NCBI GenBank assembly: GCA_008931825.1
Contig: QXVZ01007723.1
Span: forward strand, 1,658-41,992
DNA: 40,335 nucleotides
Direction: 5' to 3'
From: Phallusia fumigata
Lineage: Eukaryota > Chordata > Ascidiacea > Phlebobranchia > Ascidiidae
The translations under genes were made by a program, and so were the position numbers. Each line of letters starts with the position of its first letter. Within the stretch, counting starts at the first letter, position 1. The notes below the pieces were generated by a model. That model ran no database searches. It had not been told where the DNA came from and worked only from the letters and a program-made list of their open reading frames with translations. Shown in pieces: positions 24,961 to 37,680 of the stretch.

Positions 24961-27900
24961 TAGAAAAAAACAAAAAAACAAAGTGAAAACAATGTGTCCC
25001 CATAATTATCCCGGCTTTTGCAAAAACCACATACTTTAAAAATATACCATCTGCATTAAAAACTGCATTCATATTACTTGTTCTTATAAATTAATGTTTT
25101 CAATACTTTGAACTCGCGTGCATAAAATAAAAAATAAAAACGTTAGTTCACCAACATGAAATTTGAAGCGTCTGGCGAGGTCTTGCAGTCGATATATCTA
25201 GGAATGGTTGAACCTTTTACATCTACGTTGATGAGGAAGTCCGTCTGCTCTCAACCACGTCCTGCAGATGCCGCCACAAAACTAGGGGAAAAAACATATA
25301 TTATGGAGTGTTGGGTAAAAACGTTTTGGGCGTCCGAACTACATGTGCCAATTTACATTCCATTCGTGCTTAAAATTTGACACAAGGTGTTAATTATTGC
25401 TGATCAGTGAAACAGGAAAAGAAACGCCCAAACATTTGAACTTGAATGTATGGTGGCATGACCAACTATTCAATCTTTTATTTACGTGCAATCATAGCTA
25501 CGAAGGATCCTTCGGAACCACGAGTGGATGTAAGAAGGCTGATACTGTCAAACAAAAGATTTCATGGCAACAGAGAAAGAAAACAATGTCAGTAAACGGC
25601 TATGTAACAAAACTAACATGTATGGGTCACCATTGCCTGTGCGGTCGAGCTTAGACATACAAACATTTTTACAACACTGAAACCAGAAATAAGCGACCTG
25701 CCAAAATGACACATTGTAATTAGTTCGTCCTTTTTTGGCCAGGGTGGCTAATTACTCAAGTTAGCACCTTTCAAAGAATACACTTTTATGAATGTGTCAC
25801 AACACTAAACCGATACCTGACCCAATGTCATCACGACAATGCTGTGTGCAATGGTCCCTGACCTGTTGCAAACTTTAGTAAGAGATTATATAACACTGGA
25901 GCTGCAAGTGGCGTTTCGCAGAAAACAACCTAGGNAATGTCATCACGACAATGCTGTGTGCAATGATCCCTGACCTGTTGCAAACTTTAGTAAGATATTA
26001 TATAACACTGGGGCTGCAAGTGGCGTTTCGCAGAAAACAACCTAGGCACTCTCGTAACCTTTTTTTATTTTCCCCAAACAAAAATATACGTTTTTGTAAC
26101 ATTGGCAAAGAGAGTTGGAAATATTTTATGGTGATAGTAAACTATGTTAGTACTTAGCCTTGGTACTTTTAACCAAAATAAGGAAAACGAAACAACAAGT
26201 ATTGGTGTACTCAACTGAAGAATAATATTTTGTGCCTAGAACACATGCACCCCCTTTACCAACAGAATATATGCACAAATAGTCGTTAATTTTTCACAAA
26301 TTTTGTTCAAAATAAAATGCGCAAATCAATATAATTTCGCGCAGTAAACATCTGATCGATAAACGCAGGTGATTTTAACAATTTGCCAGGAAACTCAACG
26401 AGACATAACAGAACCAGTAATCACAACGGAAGTTTTTTTTTAACCGGTTGCCTGATATGTACGAAAAAGGGCTTTGTGGCTTGCAAACAGGGAAAAGTTT
26501 TGTCAAAAGTTTGCACCAAATGGGTCAATATTCGAGATTTTCTAATTGCTTACTAGGCCAAAATTTGACTGAGACGATGTACAACAAAAAACGCTACCGA
26601 GTGCCGTTACTAACATATATATTACAAACTTCAAGCAAAAGTCACCGGGCAACAAGTGTTATCTAAATAGCTTTGTGTCCCACAGAAAAGCGGTCGTGGC
26701 CTTACCTGACCAACAGTTAACAATCACGGACGAAAGCATTGGTGAACTCCTCGCGCTTTTCTACTGTTTTCAAAAAAAAACCTTTCAATTTGGAAATCAC
26801 CTCGAAATTTACTAATTTTTTTGTCGTTTTTCACACTAAAACAAAAAGTAGCAATATATACCACGGCCTCGCAAACAACTTTGTGACTAGTTTTGGTTTT
26901 GAAAATATGGGTCACGTGCACTTACAGGCATATGGTTGGCTGGCGGTGTGCATCACATGAAACGGTACACTCAGAACAAAGAGGTCTGACATTGAGTTAA
27001 CAGCTGTGAGTAGCAACAGGCGTTTTTGCGGTGGCGGCACTCGGTTTTGTAACAGGATGCTGCATCGGTGGTAAATTATTCGCCATCGGAATAAGCGTCG
27101 CTTCAAGAGGTGCAGATGCACGTTATTACACGGGAAAACATGGACCACGGCCAAACGCCTACCAGGCGAGTAGACAGCAGACAGACGAAATCAATAGAAA
27201 CCATGGTAGCGAAATGTCCAAGCACAGCAGGCTACGTGCCTCCGAGAACCCGCGCCGGATCACGTCTGCCCGTCGCACACTTTAACCCTGCATAGTCGCC
27301 ATCCAGTCGCGTTGTTACATTTTCTCAAATACTTTCGCCGTATCGTTGATGGACATGGTTCGTCCGCTATTCAAGTACAAGAAATTTCGTTTGTCTTGTT
27401 ACCCCACCACTTACAAAATGCAACTTTAAAAAGCATTGTTCAATTGCGGCGTTTGTCGTCATAATCATGACAGGAATTTTACCTTCCTTCAAGGCGGCTC
27501 ATTACGTTTTTTCACAAAACTTTCGCACCCATTCCAAGCGTTCACATCTCAACATCACAAAGGGGTCAACAACACACAACAGCATCTTATTTACATCTAA
27601 AATGTCTAGAAAACAGTTATTTGCGTTCATGGACTGAAGAACTGGTGCACTCCATCATGGGTTCATTGTTATGTTATTTATACGACGGCATGATGTAGCA
27701 AAATCCAGCTGCTGCGCCACTTCGACGTAAACTTGTTTGCGAAACGTAATGGTAAGCCTTTTCATTGTTTTGCTCATGACATCAACCATACGCAAAATTA
27801 CTGCTTTTTTCAAAGTTTTGTATCCTATACTTAAAACACCTACTGGTATTTTTCAACAAGCAAATTAAATTGCAATGCGTTACAATAAATCAGGAACTAA

Positions 27901-30499
27901 AGTTATCTCGACCTGGGTGTTTCAACTTAATATTCACACCAGCATGTGCTTAGAAAAACGTGTTTTAAACGAATTCCTATAACTCGAATAAATATTACAC
28001 AATTATCCATTGGTCGCTAAGGTACACTTCCTAAACATGAACAATCAAACTTCCCTTATTATTTGTTTGTTTGAAGCTTGCCATGTTCCCAGTTCCTTTC
28101 TATGCTGAACGCTCTCAGGCCACGCATGATTGCGCTGCAGACAAGTTCAGACATCACGTGACCTATATGACGCACGACAGTCTGACAAAATGTGGCCCAT
28201 GGCGGTCCTTGCGGTGTTCAGCAGTGATCGCAGAAACCGGCGATCGATCTGTACCCGAGCGCTCTATGGGCTCAGCATTACACGATGATGACTCAAGCTC
28301 TCCGCCACACGGAGGAATAAACTTGAAACAAGCCAGCTTTTCATGACAAGTGCTCCCATTGGCAGTTTTTTGAAACCATCGCCACAACTATACCCAATTT
28401 TGTGTCGAACTTTGATCATATGACTTATTGTTCAGCGAAGCAATAAATTTTGATCAAAACGACCAATTTTTATCTTGAGTTAATGAAATTATTGGCAGTC
28501 CACCTATGTTTTTGACTTATTAAACTGTAGGTTTGGAAAATCGGTTTGCCTAATGTACACCTGAAATGAAGCGTGGCTCTTCAGCCACCCAACCACAAGG
28601 TGGGGCTGCCACTAATTCAAACACACAAGTTTAAAATGCGTTACCCACAACAAAAGTATGCCAAAAGCACCACCCTTATTATAGGTGGGCCTTAGTACAT
28701 CGGACAACTAGAAATAAATGTTATCCAAAAGGATCAGCTTGCTTATCTTGTTAAAAAAATCACGACTTGTACTGAAACTTGTTTTTGATAAACTACGAAT
28801 TGCCTATTTTTTACACAAGACGTTACGTAGAGGCAATTCCAAGGCCACTTCACAAAAAAACTAACAATATGGCTGGAAAGCACAAATGAAAACAGATTTA
28901 CGGTAAGTTTGAAGCAGCTGCGAAGTAGCAAATCCAACCAAGCAGTGAGAAACTCTTTTATTTCAAAATGCTTTGTCTGAAAGGTGCCAACACCGCTTTG
29001 TTGTGTCCAAACAAGGCGCAAGCTTTTGTCTACGTGGGCATTTAACATTGCCAAGTCCTAGCTTAGTTTTCGCTCAAAAATTATTTCACCGAATTCTTCC
29101 GTAACGGTCCACTAAGTTAGTTCCATATTTGGTGACAAGACTATAGTGACTTACACGAGGCCATGCGAAAGGCAAAAATCGTTTATAAGACCAGTTAACA
29201 TCATAAATAAATAATATTTAAATGAAGGCAATATTTCACTCACAAACTTGAATGAAATCGTTGTTGAACTAAAGGGGAATACCTCATTGCTGTTTCTGCT
29301 GAATGGGTGAAAACCAATCGTCAACTTCCGTCAATCCACTGAGATCAAACTGCGTACAAAGTTTGATTGATAAAATTTGAACTTGCGGCGACCTTGCGTT
29401 TGTTTAAATAATCGTTACTCGCGTTTGTTGATGATTTTCGATGTTTTTTATGTTCAATAGTTAAATCTGCCACTAGTAAATTGCACTTTGAAGATAAATT
29501 TAAACAGTTTACTCTGCATTTGGGCAATGTCACATTTAATTTGTAAGCATATATACCATATAAGCAACACCGTATGCCAACTTAATTTACTCGTTTTGCA
29601 AAAGCTCAACCACAACTGTGAAGCGCAACGTGGTGCCCAAGCCTCTAACCAATGAAAGCTGAATAGGGTGAAGACCAACAAATACTTACCCCAGTGTTAC
29701 TGGAAGAAAGTTCAAGCAATCGATTTAAGATTGCGATGTTCACTGTCGTACCGTACCGTTTCAGTAAGTTTTAATTCTGAAGAATGCCTACTTGTTAAAT
29801 GAATCTGCCATAGAGCCTGTTTTAGCGCCTAATCCTGCTGCCTAGGCATTGCTCTTGCCTCATTCGCGTGGCTGTCCGAAAGTGACCAACAGCTTGCCAC
29901 CATTTTGTCAACGAAGAAACTGATTTCAGACCATAACATTACCATATGTTAATGCACTAACCTGAGATAAATATCGTGACAAAGCATTACAGCATAGACA
30001 TCAAGTTAACTGCTGTCAAATGAAGCTGCAGTCTGAACATTCTCTCCTTACGCTCCCAGACGATGGCCCACGCCTGCGATGTCACTGCTTTTCTCTTTCT
30101 ATTAGCGCAGGCTGATTAAAAGAACCTGTAGCGGTCCCTCTCATTCTTAGTCTGTATTCAGACTCATTACGAATACTCGATTGCGCCTTCGCCACTACCT
30201 TGCTCTTGGGTCAGCGTTCACTGGAAAGTAGGGGATGACAACCGAATGCCATTGGATTGGTAATCTCAATGTAGGTGCTGATCAGCTGGAACACAGTACA
30301 CGTGCTTTGTATCTTTGACCGCTGGCAAGAGCCCGTTACAAATAAAGAAAGGAGACGCAATATTTACGGCACACCGAGTAAAAAATTTTCAAAACTTGGA
30401 AACATTATTAGGCGAGATCACATGGGTGTTTTCAATACATTTTGTAAGTTTGTCGCATAACAATCATCGTTTGTCACCTGAAGTGTCTTTTATAGTGTA
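24961..30499. other. Intergenic, no gene recognised
   Basis: About 5.5 kb with only short open frames on both strands, none with a recognisable domain or a consistent set of splice sites. It contains the duplicated 111-bp block around the N at 25935. Some stretches (about 27000-27300, 28100-28350 and 30000-30250) are visibly more GC-rich than the background and could be regulatory, but nothing specific is supported. Confidence 0.5.
25824..26046. repeat. 111-bp direct duplication around a single N
   Basis: Copy 1 is 25824-25934 and copy 2 is 25936-26046. Both start AATGTCATCACGACAATGCT and end AAAACAACCTAGG, with only a few substitutions (for example ATGGTCC against ATGATCC). The single N at 25935 lies exactly at the junction. 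Confidence 0.9.
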
Positions 30500-30859
30500 T
30501 TCATGTCGATTTACACGTGTTTAGTCTCCTTTGGGGTTAGGGCTTCGCTTTCGCAACGCAGTTGCTTTCGTTTTACTTTGGTGCGTTGCTCGACAAAGTC
30601 AGCCCCGTGTTTGAACCGCTCAAACAAGGTGGAACAGCGAGGTATAAAAAGGAAACACGCCGGGCACTGGGATGGCTGTGGAGCCTCAGCAACCAAGCCT
30701 AGTTCATCGCGCGAGCGAGGCTCAGTTTGTGTGCACCGGCGGCGGCGCTCAGCTCTAGCCGCAAGGACGCTCGAATATCGAAGAGAAAAAAAGAATTGGT
30801 CGCGTTGTTCTTCGAACTACCGAAAAGAGCGACGCAGCTCGCTACGAACGCTTTAAGCA
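30500..30859 (+). promoter_or_regulatory. GC-rich TATA promoter with possible untranslated first exon
   Basis: A GC-rich island in AT-rich surroundings. A TATA box, TATAAAAAGG, lies at about 30643-30652. About 30 bases downstream begins a stretch ending CTTTAAGCAG at 30859, followed by GTATGG, a good splice donor. All three frames before the donor contain stops or lack an ATG reading through it, so an exon here would be non-coding: ATG at 30672 ends after 25 codons. The nearest acceptor with a known gene is the SDHD 5' acceptor at 32660-32661. The island could serve SDHD or, less likely, SLC4A11. Confidence 0.4.
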
Positions 30860-32661
30860 GGTATGGTCACGTGACGTCTAGACACCGCAGACTATGTTAA
30901 ATAATGAATAACGACGATTTCACCGGCCGTCGGGTCAAATTGGACTAACGCGAGTGGACGTGACTTCATTCAGGGCGCTTACATTAGCAACCAAGAGGGG
31001 GAGAAGCACATTTATTTTTTGTTTAAATTTCAAAATGCCTAGCGACTGTTTGTTTACACGTGATACTTATCTTGGTCATAGACAAGATAATACAAGATAA
31101 TATTGTTTCACAGTAAAATTAATCAAAAACGACAATGACCCGTTTTGTTGTTGCCAAGATGTTTGTCGTGCAACACTTCAACTGAGACGTTGGTTAAAAG
31201 CTTTCAACGCATATTGAAGCAATTATTAAATTATACCTTTGTTGCATGCCTGTCAAGCGATTTAAAATAATCTTGTGCGCAATCAAATTTATCCTCACAT
31301 ATACGACTTTAATTCTCTAGACGCTGTTTGTGTTGTCTGATGGGTTAGTGAAGTTCTAGGACATCGTTGTTGTGGTTTGCTAGTTTATGAAATCGACAAC
31401 ATGACAATGCATATCTTTAACGCATGTACGTGTTAAATTTTATTTTGCCAAATTTCCAAATTTCTGCATGTTTACCCAATTCACATGAATGCGTCACATT
31501 TCTTTGTTTTAATGCACAATTGTATATTGCAAGTAGAGAATCCACTGGCAAAATAAAGTTGCTCGGGCAGATTGACGTAGAAGCCCCTTCGTTGCCCCGG
31601 CACAGATCAATGTTTGTCGACTTTCCTCAAAACCTCGTTTCGCGCGTAACAAACTAAAATTGGAGTTGCACGGCATAAAAACCCATTTTTTATTTTTATC
31701 TTGAGAAAGAATCGAGATGTTTGGGCTCATTCAAAAATTTTTATTGTAACGAAATGTACAGATGCTCACCACCCGTCTGGTCAGTGGCTAGGCCAAAATT
31801 TTTAATAATGAACTGGGCCCAAATTTTCTCCTCCGTTGTACTGTATTTATTAAATTAAATATTTCAAAAGTTTTTATTCTTGAACCGAACCACAACCACA
31901 ACAGTGGAAAAAGCGAGTGCACGATAGAAGTCGTAAATTTATATTTTATGACCTTTACTCCAGAGCACTAGGGTACATTTTTTCACATCCAATTCCTAAG
32001 CAAGTCGACTTGCAAAATTGTAATGTGAAAAAATGTTGTTTGTTTGCAATTCTGACAAGAAGAGTTGCGTTAGCTCCATTAGGCGAATGAACAGTACCAA
32101 AATCTGTTGATTAGCTGTTTCATTTGCTGCTATTTCGTAAAGATTTTCTTTGACATTTTTTGTTTTGTTGAGATCTGGTGTGTGCATGCTCGTGATTTTT
32201 AAGAACCATGTTTCTCCGGTCATTAGGGGGTTTAATCATAGTCCAAAATCAATAAAAAGGGAAAAAAATGTTTACAGGCTAATTCCTTTTGCAAATCTAC
32301 CTAATGTAATCTGAATATCAGTCATCTTAAATAATCTGCAGCCATCCACACAGAAAGATCATCATTCTGTTAAATTCTTGTTGGAAAAAATTATCTGTTG
32401 CTTAAAATGCAAGCTTTTTAATCTGGTGTTGTGCAGAGTTCAGAGTTGTGTATAAAAAGGACTTGGAAAATGGTACCCTTCCAAATAGAAATACTGTTAT
32501 TTCTAACATTTAAAATTGGTTTAACTTAAGTGAGAAGTGCTGAAACATGGGAAAATTATAATTATAGTGCAGAAAGTAGGGAAGAATTTAAGATAAGTAA
32601 AACTTAGTTAGACCATTACTGATTTGTTTTTAATTATTATACAGAAGTGTTGTAATTTTAG
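30860..32661. other. Probable SDHD 5' intron or outron
   Basis: It runs from the donor at 30860 to the acceptor GTAATTTTAG ending at 32661, 13 bases before the SDHD ATG. No coding exon was recognised. If SDHD is trans-spliced, its 3' part would be an outron. Confidence 0.4.
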
Positions 32662-32674
32662 GAAATTTGCTAAA

Positions 32675-33721
32675 ATGTATGGTGTCAGTCCTCGCCTACT
32701 GACCAACCTTCTGCGAAGTAAGTTTAATTTTTGCTTGCTGTTAGGGTTGTTAAATCAAAATATTGAATCATAAGGATTTGTCTGAACCAAAACTGCATGT
32801 CTATTACTTTTGGAATGTTTAAAGACTTCAATTTGATAAATGTGATGTTTGATATTTTTGTTTATGACTGCAATGTATTTTTTCAGCTCGCAATGGATCA
32901 CCCACAATGTTACAGTTTGGTATCAATCAAGCAAGAGTTGCATTTTCAACATCAAACAAATGTGTCAGCATGAGTTCAGAAGAATCATTTAATCTTCGCC
33001 ATCAGGTTGCATCAGAAAGTATGCTGCCTTATTGAGTATGCAATATATCTAAAAAACCTTTAATATTGAATGAACAAATATCCCCTAAACTTAGTAATAT
33101 TATCCCCTATGAAAAAGGTAGTGTTTTTATAAATGTGCAAGTTTTAATACAGCAAAGCTTAAGACCCTACAACTCACCTTGAGTCTTTTTTTGCTATTGT
33201 CACCAGTCAGCATTATCAGGTATCAGTCTTATCAAGGTTACTGGACTGTCTTAAAAACAGTTTAACCTTGGGTTTTTTATGGCTGTAAATACTGCCTACA
33301 CATGTGCGGTTTAACCAAAGTCATATAAAGTACTTTATTACAGAAAAAACAAATAAAGGATGGTACACCTATCGACTGGCATCGGTTGGACTGCTTGGGG
33401 CTTGTGCTAGCTGTTTCATAATGCCAGGAAATCCAATTGTTGACTTTGCTGCTGTGACTCTAATTGTTCACCACAACCATGCGTAAGTCTTTTTATATGT
33501 CATTTTTAAACAACTGTTTGTCATAATGATTTTGCCCTATTTACAGAGGAATTAAATCTGTGATTGCTGACTATGCGCCTCTCGTCTTTAAGGACTGGAT
33601 TGTACAGATTCTGTACATGATATGGTTGGCGATCAGCATCGCCACATTAGGATTGTTGTATGCATTTAACTACAACAACATTGGATTTTCTCAATCAGTT
33701 GTTAATTTCCTCAAGTTGTGA
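32675..33721 (+). CDS. Sdhd: Succinate dehydrogenase cytochrome b small subunit (CybS)
   Basis: Membrane anchor of mitochondrial complex II; with SDHC it binds heme b and the ubiquinone site and passes electrons from succinate to quinone. Coding exons: 32675-32717, 32887-33018, 33344-33482, 33547-33721. Phases join to 162 residues (human 159). Residues 1-60 are rich in Arg/Ser/Asn with few acids before an SSEES stretch, as in a mitochondrial presequence. Three membrane segments are visible at about 68-87, 88-104 and 122-145. LIVHHNHAGIKSVIADY at 98-114 aligns with the family motif LHGHWGLxxVxxDY: His102 is the likely heme ligand and Asp113-Tyr114 the quinone-site pair. An acceptor ends 13 bases before the ATG, so the leader is very short if trans-spliced. 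Identification rests on this motif, length and topology. Confidence 0.92.
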
Positions 33722-33870
33722 AAATTTTCTAACCATTATGTATTTTGTTTGATGGAAGTTATGTGCAAAGTTTATTTCTGTCCATGTGCCTGAGTATTGC
33801 TGTTTACAGATAATGTACTAATTGGGTACAGATGATGTCAGTTCAAGCATCACTTTATTGGCAATTTCCT

Positions 33871-33876
33871 AATAAA
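33871..33876 (+). terminator. Sdhd: Candidate SDHD polyadenylation signal
   Basis: AATAAA 150 bases after the SDHD stop, followed by the T- and GT-rich sequence GTGTTTTGTTTTATT, as expected for a cleavage/polyadenylation site. Confidence 0.65.
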
Positions 33877-35147
33877 AGTGTTTTGTTTTATTACTGTGTG
33901 AAAAGATATGGTTTGTAAACATAAACTCAGGAAGGATATCATGTTTTCGTTAAGATCGTAATTTGTAAAAAAAACCTCAAGAAGATGAACTCTATAGATA
34001 GGTCGTCAAAACATCGGTACACATAATACATTTGTCAGAAGAGCCCTAATAAATTTATACAATACCATATCTATGCAAGTCTTGTTTGGTCGTCAAAGTA
34101 GCCAAAATTGCGCAAGAGTATTTAGTCGTTAGGTGGCGAGCAAGCGCTGCTTTTATTCACTAACCCTTTACACAACATGTCTCTGGCCATTGGGTTGATA
34201 TTAAGGCTGAGTTCAGTCATGAGGAAAATATTAGCGTGGCAAGGGTATCAAAGAAAGGGATCTGGGACAAACAGATTTAAAAACATACTGCTTCGAAAAA
34301 AGCTTTTAACCTTTTAAAGTAAGTTAGCTATTGTTTACAGTGACCTTCCTCACATGTCAGGAAAAAGATACCTACCAAATGTAGTCCTCCTTTTCCCAAG
34401 GCGGCATGTAAAGGAGTGAGTGGTACCAAATAATGCAGCTAAACCAGAATCTGCAAAAAGGCGTATTACATGTATACAGTAATATTAAGAGCCCTTAGAA
34501 AAAGCAGTTGTCCATTAAGGTCATAAAATCTAGAGAAAAAATCCCGGGACCGCACATCAAAATTCGTACCTTGGTTCGTCTGATACTACAAAATGAACAT
34601 TTATATTAAAAAATAGCGACTCCTACTATTAGAACGATTGACTACTCAAGGTCATTGTTCCGTACGTTTTATTTTTGAAATTTTTGACTTTCTCTGATAA
34701 TTTTTTTTTTTGTAATAACAATCCCCGCATGCTGGTTTACAAAATTAGAAATATGTGCGTTCAACACCAAAATGCCGCGGAAGCCAAATTAGCAGTGTTG
34801 TTTTGCAGAGGCTTTCTGCACGGTAATACCTTAGTCAGCAAATCGTTCTGCACGAGTCTGGTGCAATGACGCGTGTGGCTTGTGTTTGGCCTGCTTGCTT
34901 CTAAAGCCTGCATTTGCAACGAACTTAATTTATACAGTACGTTTGGACAAGTTTATTGATACAAACAGTCTTTAATTACGAGTGTGCACCTAAGTTTCTT
35001 TAGTACGTTTAAAGCAGACTTAAAAGAATGTTCTCGAAACATTTCGCTATACGGTTGAAAGCACATGGCATGAAAACACGCCTACGTGAAAACGTGGCCA
35101 TCTGATTGACAAAACAGATTGTTTTGCTGCAGGCGAATAGGGTTCGC

Positions 35148-35192
35148 ATGGCGTTCGGTGTTTGTGCGCTAACTGAAAATGTGAAGAATGCG
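35148..35192 (+). CDS. Candidate first coding exon of the SLC4A11-like gene
   Basis: An ATG at 35148 opens 15 codons (MAFGVCALTENVKNA) that end in phase 0 at the donor GTGAGT. A strong acceptor, TTTTGCTGCAG, ends about 14 bases before the ATG. That is the arrangement expected of a trans-spliced message with a short leader. The phase fits the microexon at 37681-37693, which needs an upstream phase-0 exon. The N-terminus of this family is poorly conserved, so similarity cannot confirm it, and a chance exon is possible. Confidence 0.3.
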
Positions 35193-35302
35193 GTGAGTTT
35201 GAAACAGAAAAATGGGTCGATATGTATTAGTTTTAGTTGCGCTAATTGACCGAAGCGGTAGCAACGCTCAAACAAAAATCAAAATAGGTATTTGCCCAAT
35301 CG

Positions 35303-36081
35303 GTCTTGTGTGTTTATTATTTATTTTCTATTTAACTAAGTTTAACAGTTCCACATATTCTCGAAAAAAAAACGAAAAACAACACAGCAGAAATTGACAA
35401 ACATGCAAACAAAAAATAGGTTACGAAAGGCACAATAAGCCCGTCTCGTGAAACAGAGTCATTTAAATGACGAATATTACGTAGGCGTCCGTGCAGAAAT
35501 TAAATCATCGCATCACCCGGAAATGTACACACAGCTGCTGTGCTGCTGCAGTGAATGTAAAAAGGAAATGCGTTTGGTTTTAATAAGGGCTGTTTATAAC
35601 ATTTGTGTATGTTACCTGCAAATTCTGAGAACGTAAGATTGAAACTGAGGGGTCTTAGGTTGCATTGTCTGTAAAATATTTGATTGTTGCCTNGTCTTGT
35701 GTGTTTATTATTTATTTTCTATTTAACTAAGTTTAACAGTTCCACATATTCTCGAAAAAAAAACGAAAAACAACACAGCAGAAATTGACAAACATGCAAA
35801 CAAAAAATAGGTTACGAAAGGCACAATAAGCCCGTCTCGTGAAACCGAGTCATTGAAACGACGAATATTAGGTAGGCGTCCGTGCAGAAATTAAATCATC
35901 GCATCACCCGGAAATGTACACACAGCTGCTGTGCTGCTGCAGTAAATGTAAAAAGGAAATGCGTTTGGTTTTAATGAGGGCTGTTTATAACATTTGTGTA
36001 CGTTACCTGCAAATTCTGATAACGTAAGATTGGAACTGAGAAGTCTTAGGTTGCATTGTCTGTAAAACATTTGATTGTAAC
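35303..36081. repeat. 391-bp direct duplication around a single N
   Basis: Copy 1 is about 35303-35690 and copy 2 about 35694-36081, separated by the N at 35693. Both begin GTCTTGTGTGTTTATTATTT and end near TTTGATTGT. Differences are few (for example GAAACAGAGTCATTTAAATG against GAAACCGAGTCATTGAAACG). Confidence 0.9.
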
Positions 36082-37680
36082 TTGTAACAATATGTCATTC
36101 GACAGGCCAACGCGAACAATGCAACACAATGCGCTTTGTGACCGTTTGAAAAAGCGAAAGGTCGAAGGACGAAAAACGTAACGTAAAGGATTACATGCCA
36201 CGTGGAAGATAAATAGCGCGGATCTACTTTACAGAAGCACCGCTTGTCGCTATCAGCTCGCACTGCAGAGTGGCTTTATTTTCGCGCTTTTTCATCAAAA
36301 TCGTGTGCGTTGATTGCCTTATCGCCGCGAACCGATTTCCTTCTTGACGCTTGACTGACTCTGTACAGTGTGGTCAGTAATCGTGAATAATATTGCGCAA
36401 CTGATGGCACAGCCTGTTGAGAATAGTAGTTCAAGTAAACACGTGGTCTGCAGCGTCACCAGGAAGTGACGCTAGAAGACTACGTTTTGCTTAGTACAGT
36501 TGTGCCAGAAACTTCCATTCAACAAAGCAGCATTGGTATCAGTGTTGAGAGATTGCAGGATATGACAGTCGTAGGGTCACATGTCATGGCGTGACCTTTG
36601 TCGCTCGCTTTGCTACTTGTTGACAACTTGCCTGTTGTGAAAACAGGAATGTTGGGCTGGAAAAATAAGAACATGGAACTTTCGAAAGCCCTCCGATCAC
36701 AAGAGGCTCTTGAACCAGTTTTGTCAGCTTTTTGTACGTCACGGAATTTATGGATTGTGTTGTGTTCTTTAATCTTCAAAATCCGTTAGTATGGTAGTGG
36801 TTGCTAAGGCTTTTGCAGTTTTTTCGCAGCAGTTTTGTCAGACACAAATTTGCATGCACACGTTTCGCGGTGCCTGTAATCGGCTTGGAGCACATGCTTT
36901 TAATTTTTGCAGAGCCATGAGGTGTTGGGCTAAGGACGAATGAGGTGACGTCTTTTGTTAACTTGTTCAGTCATCAGATTACGTATTTTTTGTTTAGTGC
37001 GACATCCTGCCGCCATTGTTCTCGGGTTCGTACAGGGTTGCGTACGAGTACTACAAAGGACCGTTCTACAGTCTAACAAGTAATATTTAACGCCTGAAAA
37101 CAAAATCTTTTAATGTCATTACTTTTACTGCTCAAATCTTTAATTTCCTAGCGCTTTATTAGCGATGTTTCGGAGTTTAGGATTGTTTTTACAAGTGGTT
37201 AGTATAAGTGAGCTTATGGAAACGGTCAAGCACTTGACACAATGCCAACAGGACGAACCGGTCACCTTTCACGGGGCTTACATCAATATTCTCCGTTTAG
37301 TTTGCTTCTTGGGGTTTAAGCAGGATGTACGCTGAAACACCCCTGAAAAAGGCAAGAGACGTTTGTCTCGGTCCTTTCGACATCCTGGAACTTTGGGAAG
37401 TTTCATAGTAATTAATTACTGAGTATGTACTGCGCGTTAAATCATTGACGACCTATTTCGTGTTGTAAACGTGGAATTTCTACTTGCTCACAGATTGTTG
37501 TCGGATTTAATTTTGTCACGTTGGTTGCTTAGTGTTGACAAATTGCAGTGGATAACAGTATTTGATTTTAAAAACGGCATGTTTTACACAATAGAACTCT
37601 TTTAATTTCCCTTTTTGGACTTGATATTTAAATATTGGTCATTATCTTTAAATAATTGCATTCCTTTTTGTTTTGTACAG

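Larger units (their letters stand above)
33900..37680. other. Region between SDHD and the first firm SLC4A11 exon
   Basis: Mostly non-coding. It holds a candidate first coding exon at 35148-35192, a duplicated block around the N at 35693, and a promoter-like patch at about 36195-36260 (CACGTG at about 36200, then GATAAATAGCGCGG). Part of it is probably the 5' intron of the SLC4A11 gene. The remaining short open frames are not recognised. Confidence 0.5.

Noticed and set aside
27031..27285. 84-codon frame in a GC-richer patch
   Set aside because: No domain, no conserved context, and composition explains the open frame.
30503..30856. 117-codon plus-strand frame in the GC-rich island
   Set aside because: Arg/Ser-rich composition from GC-rich sequence, no recognisable domain, overlaps the TATA box, and stops three bases before the splice donor.
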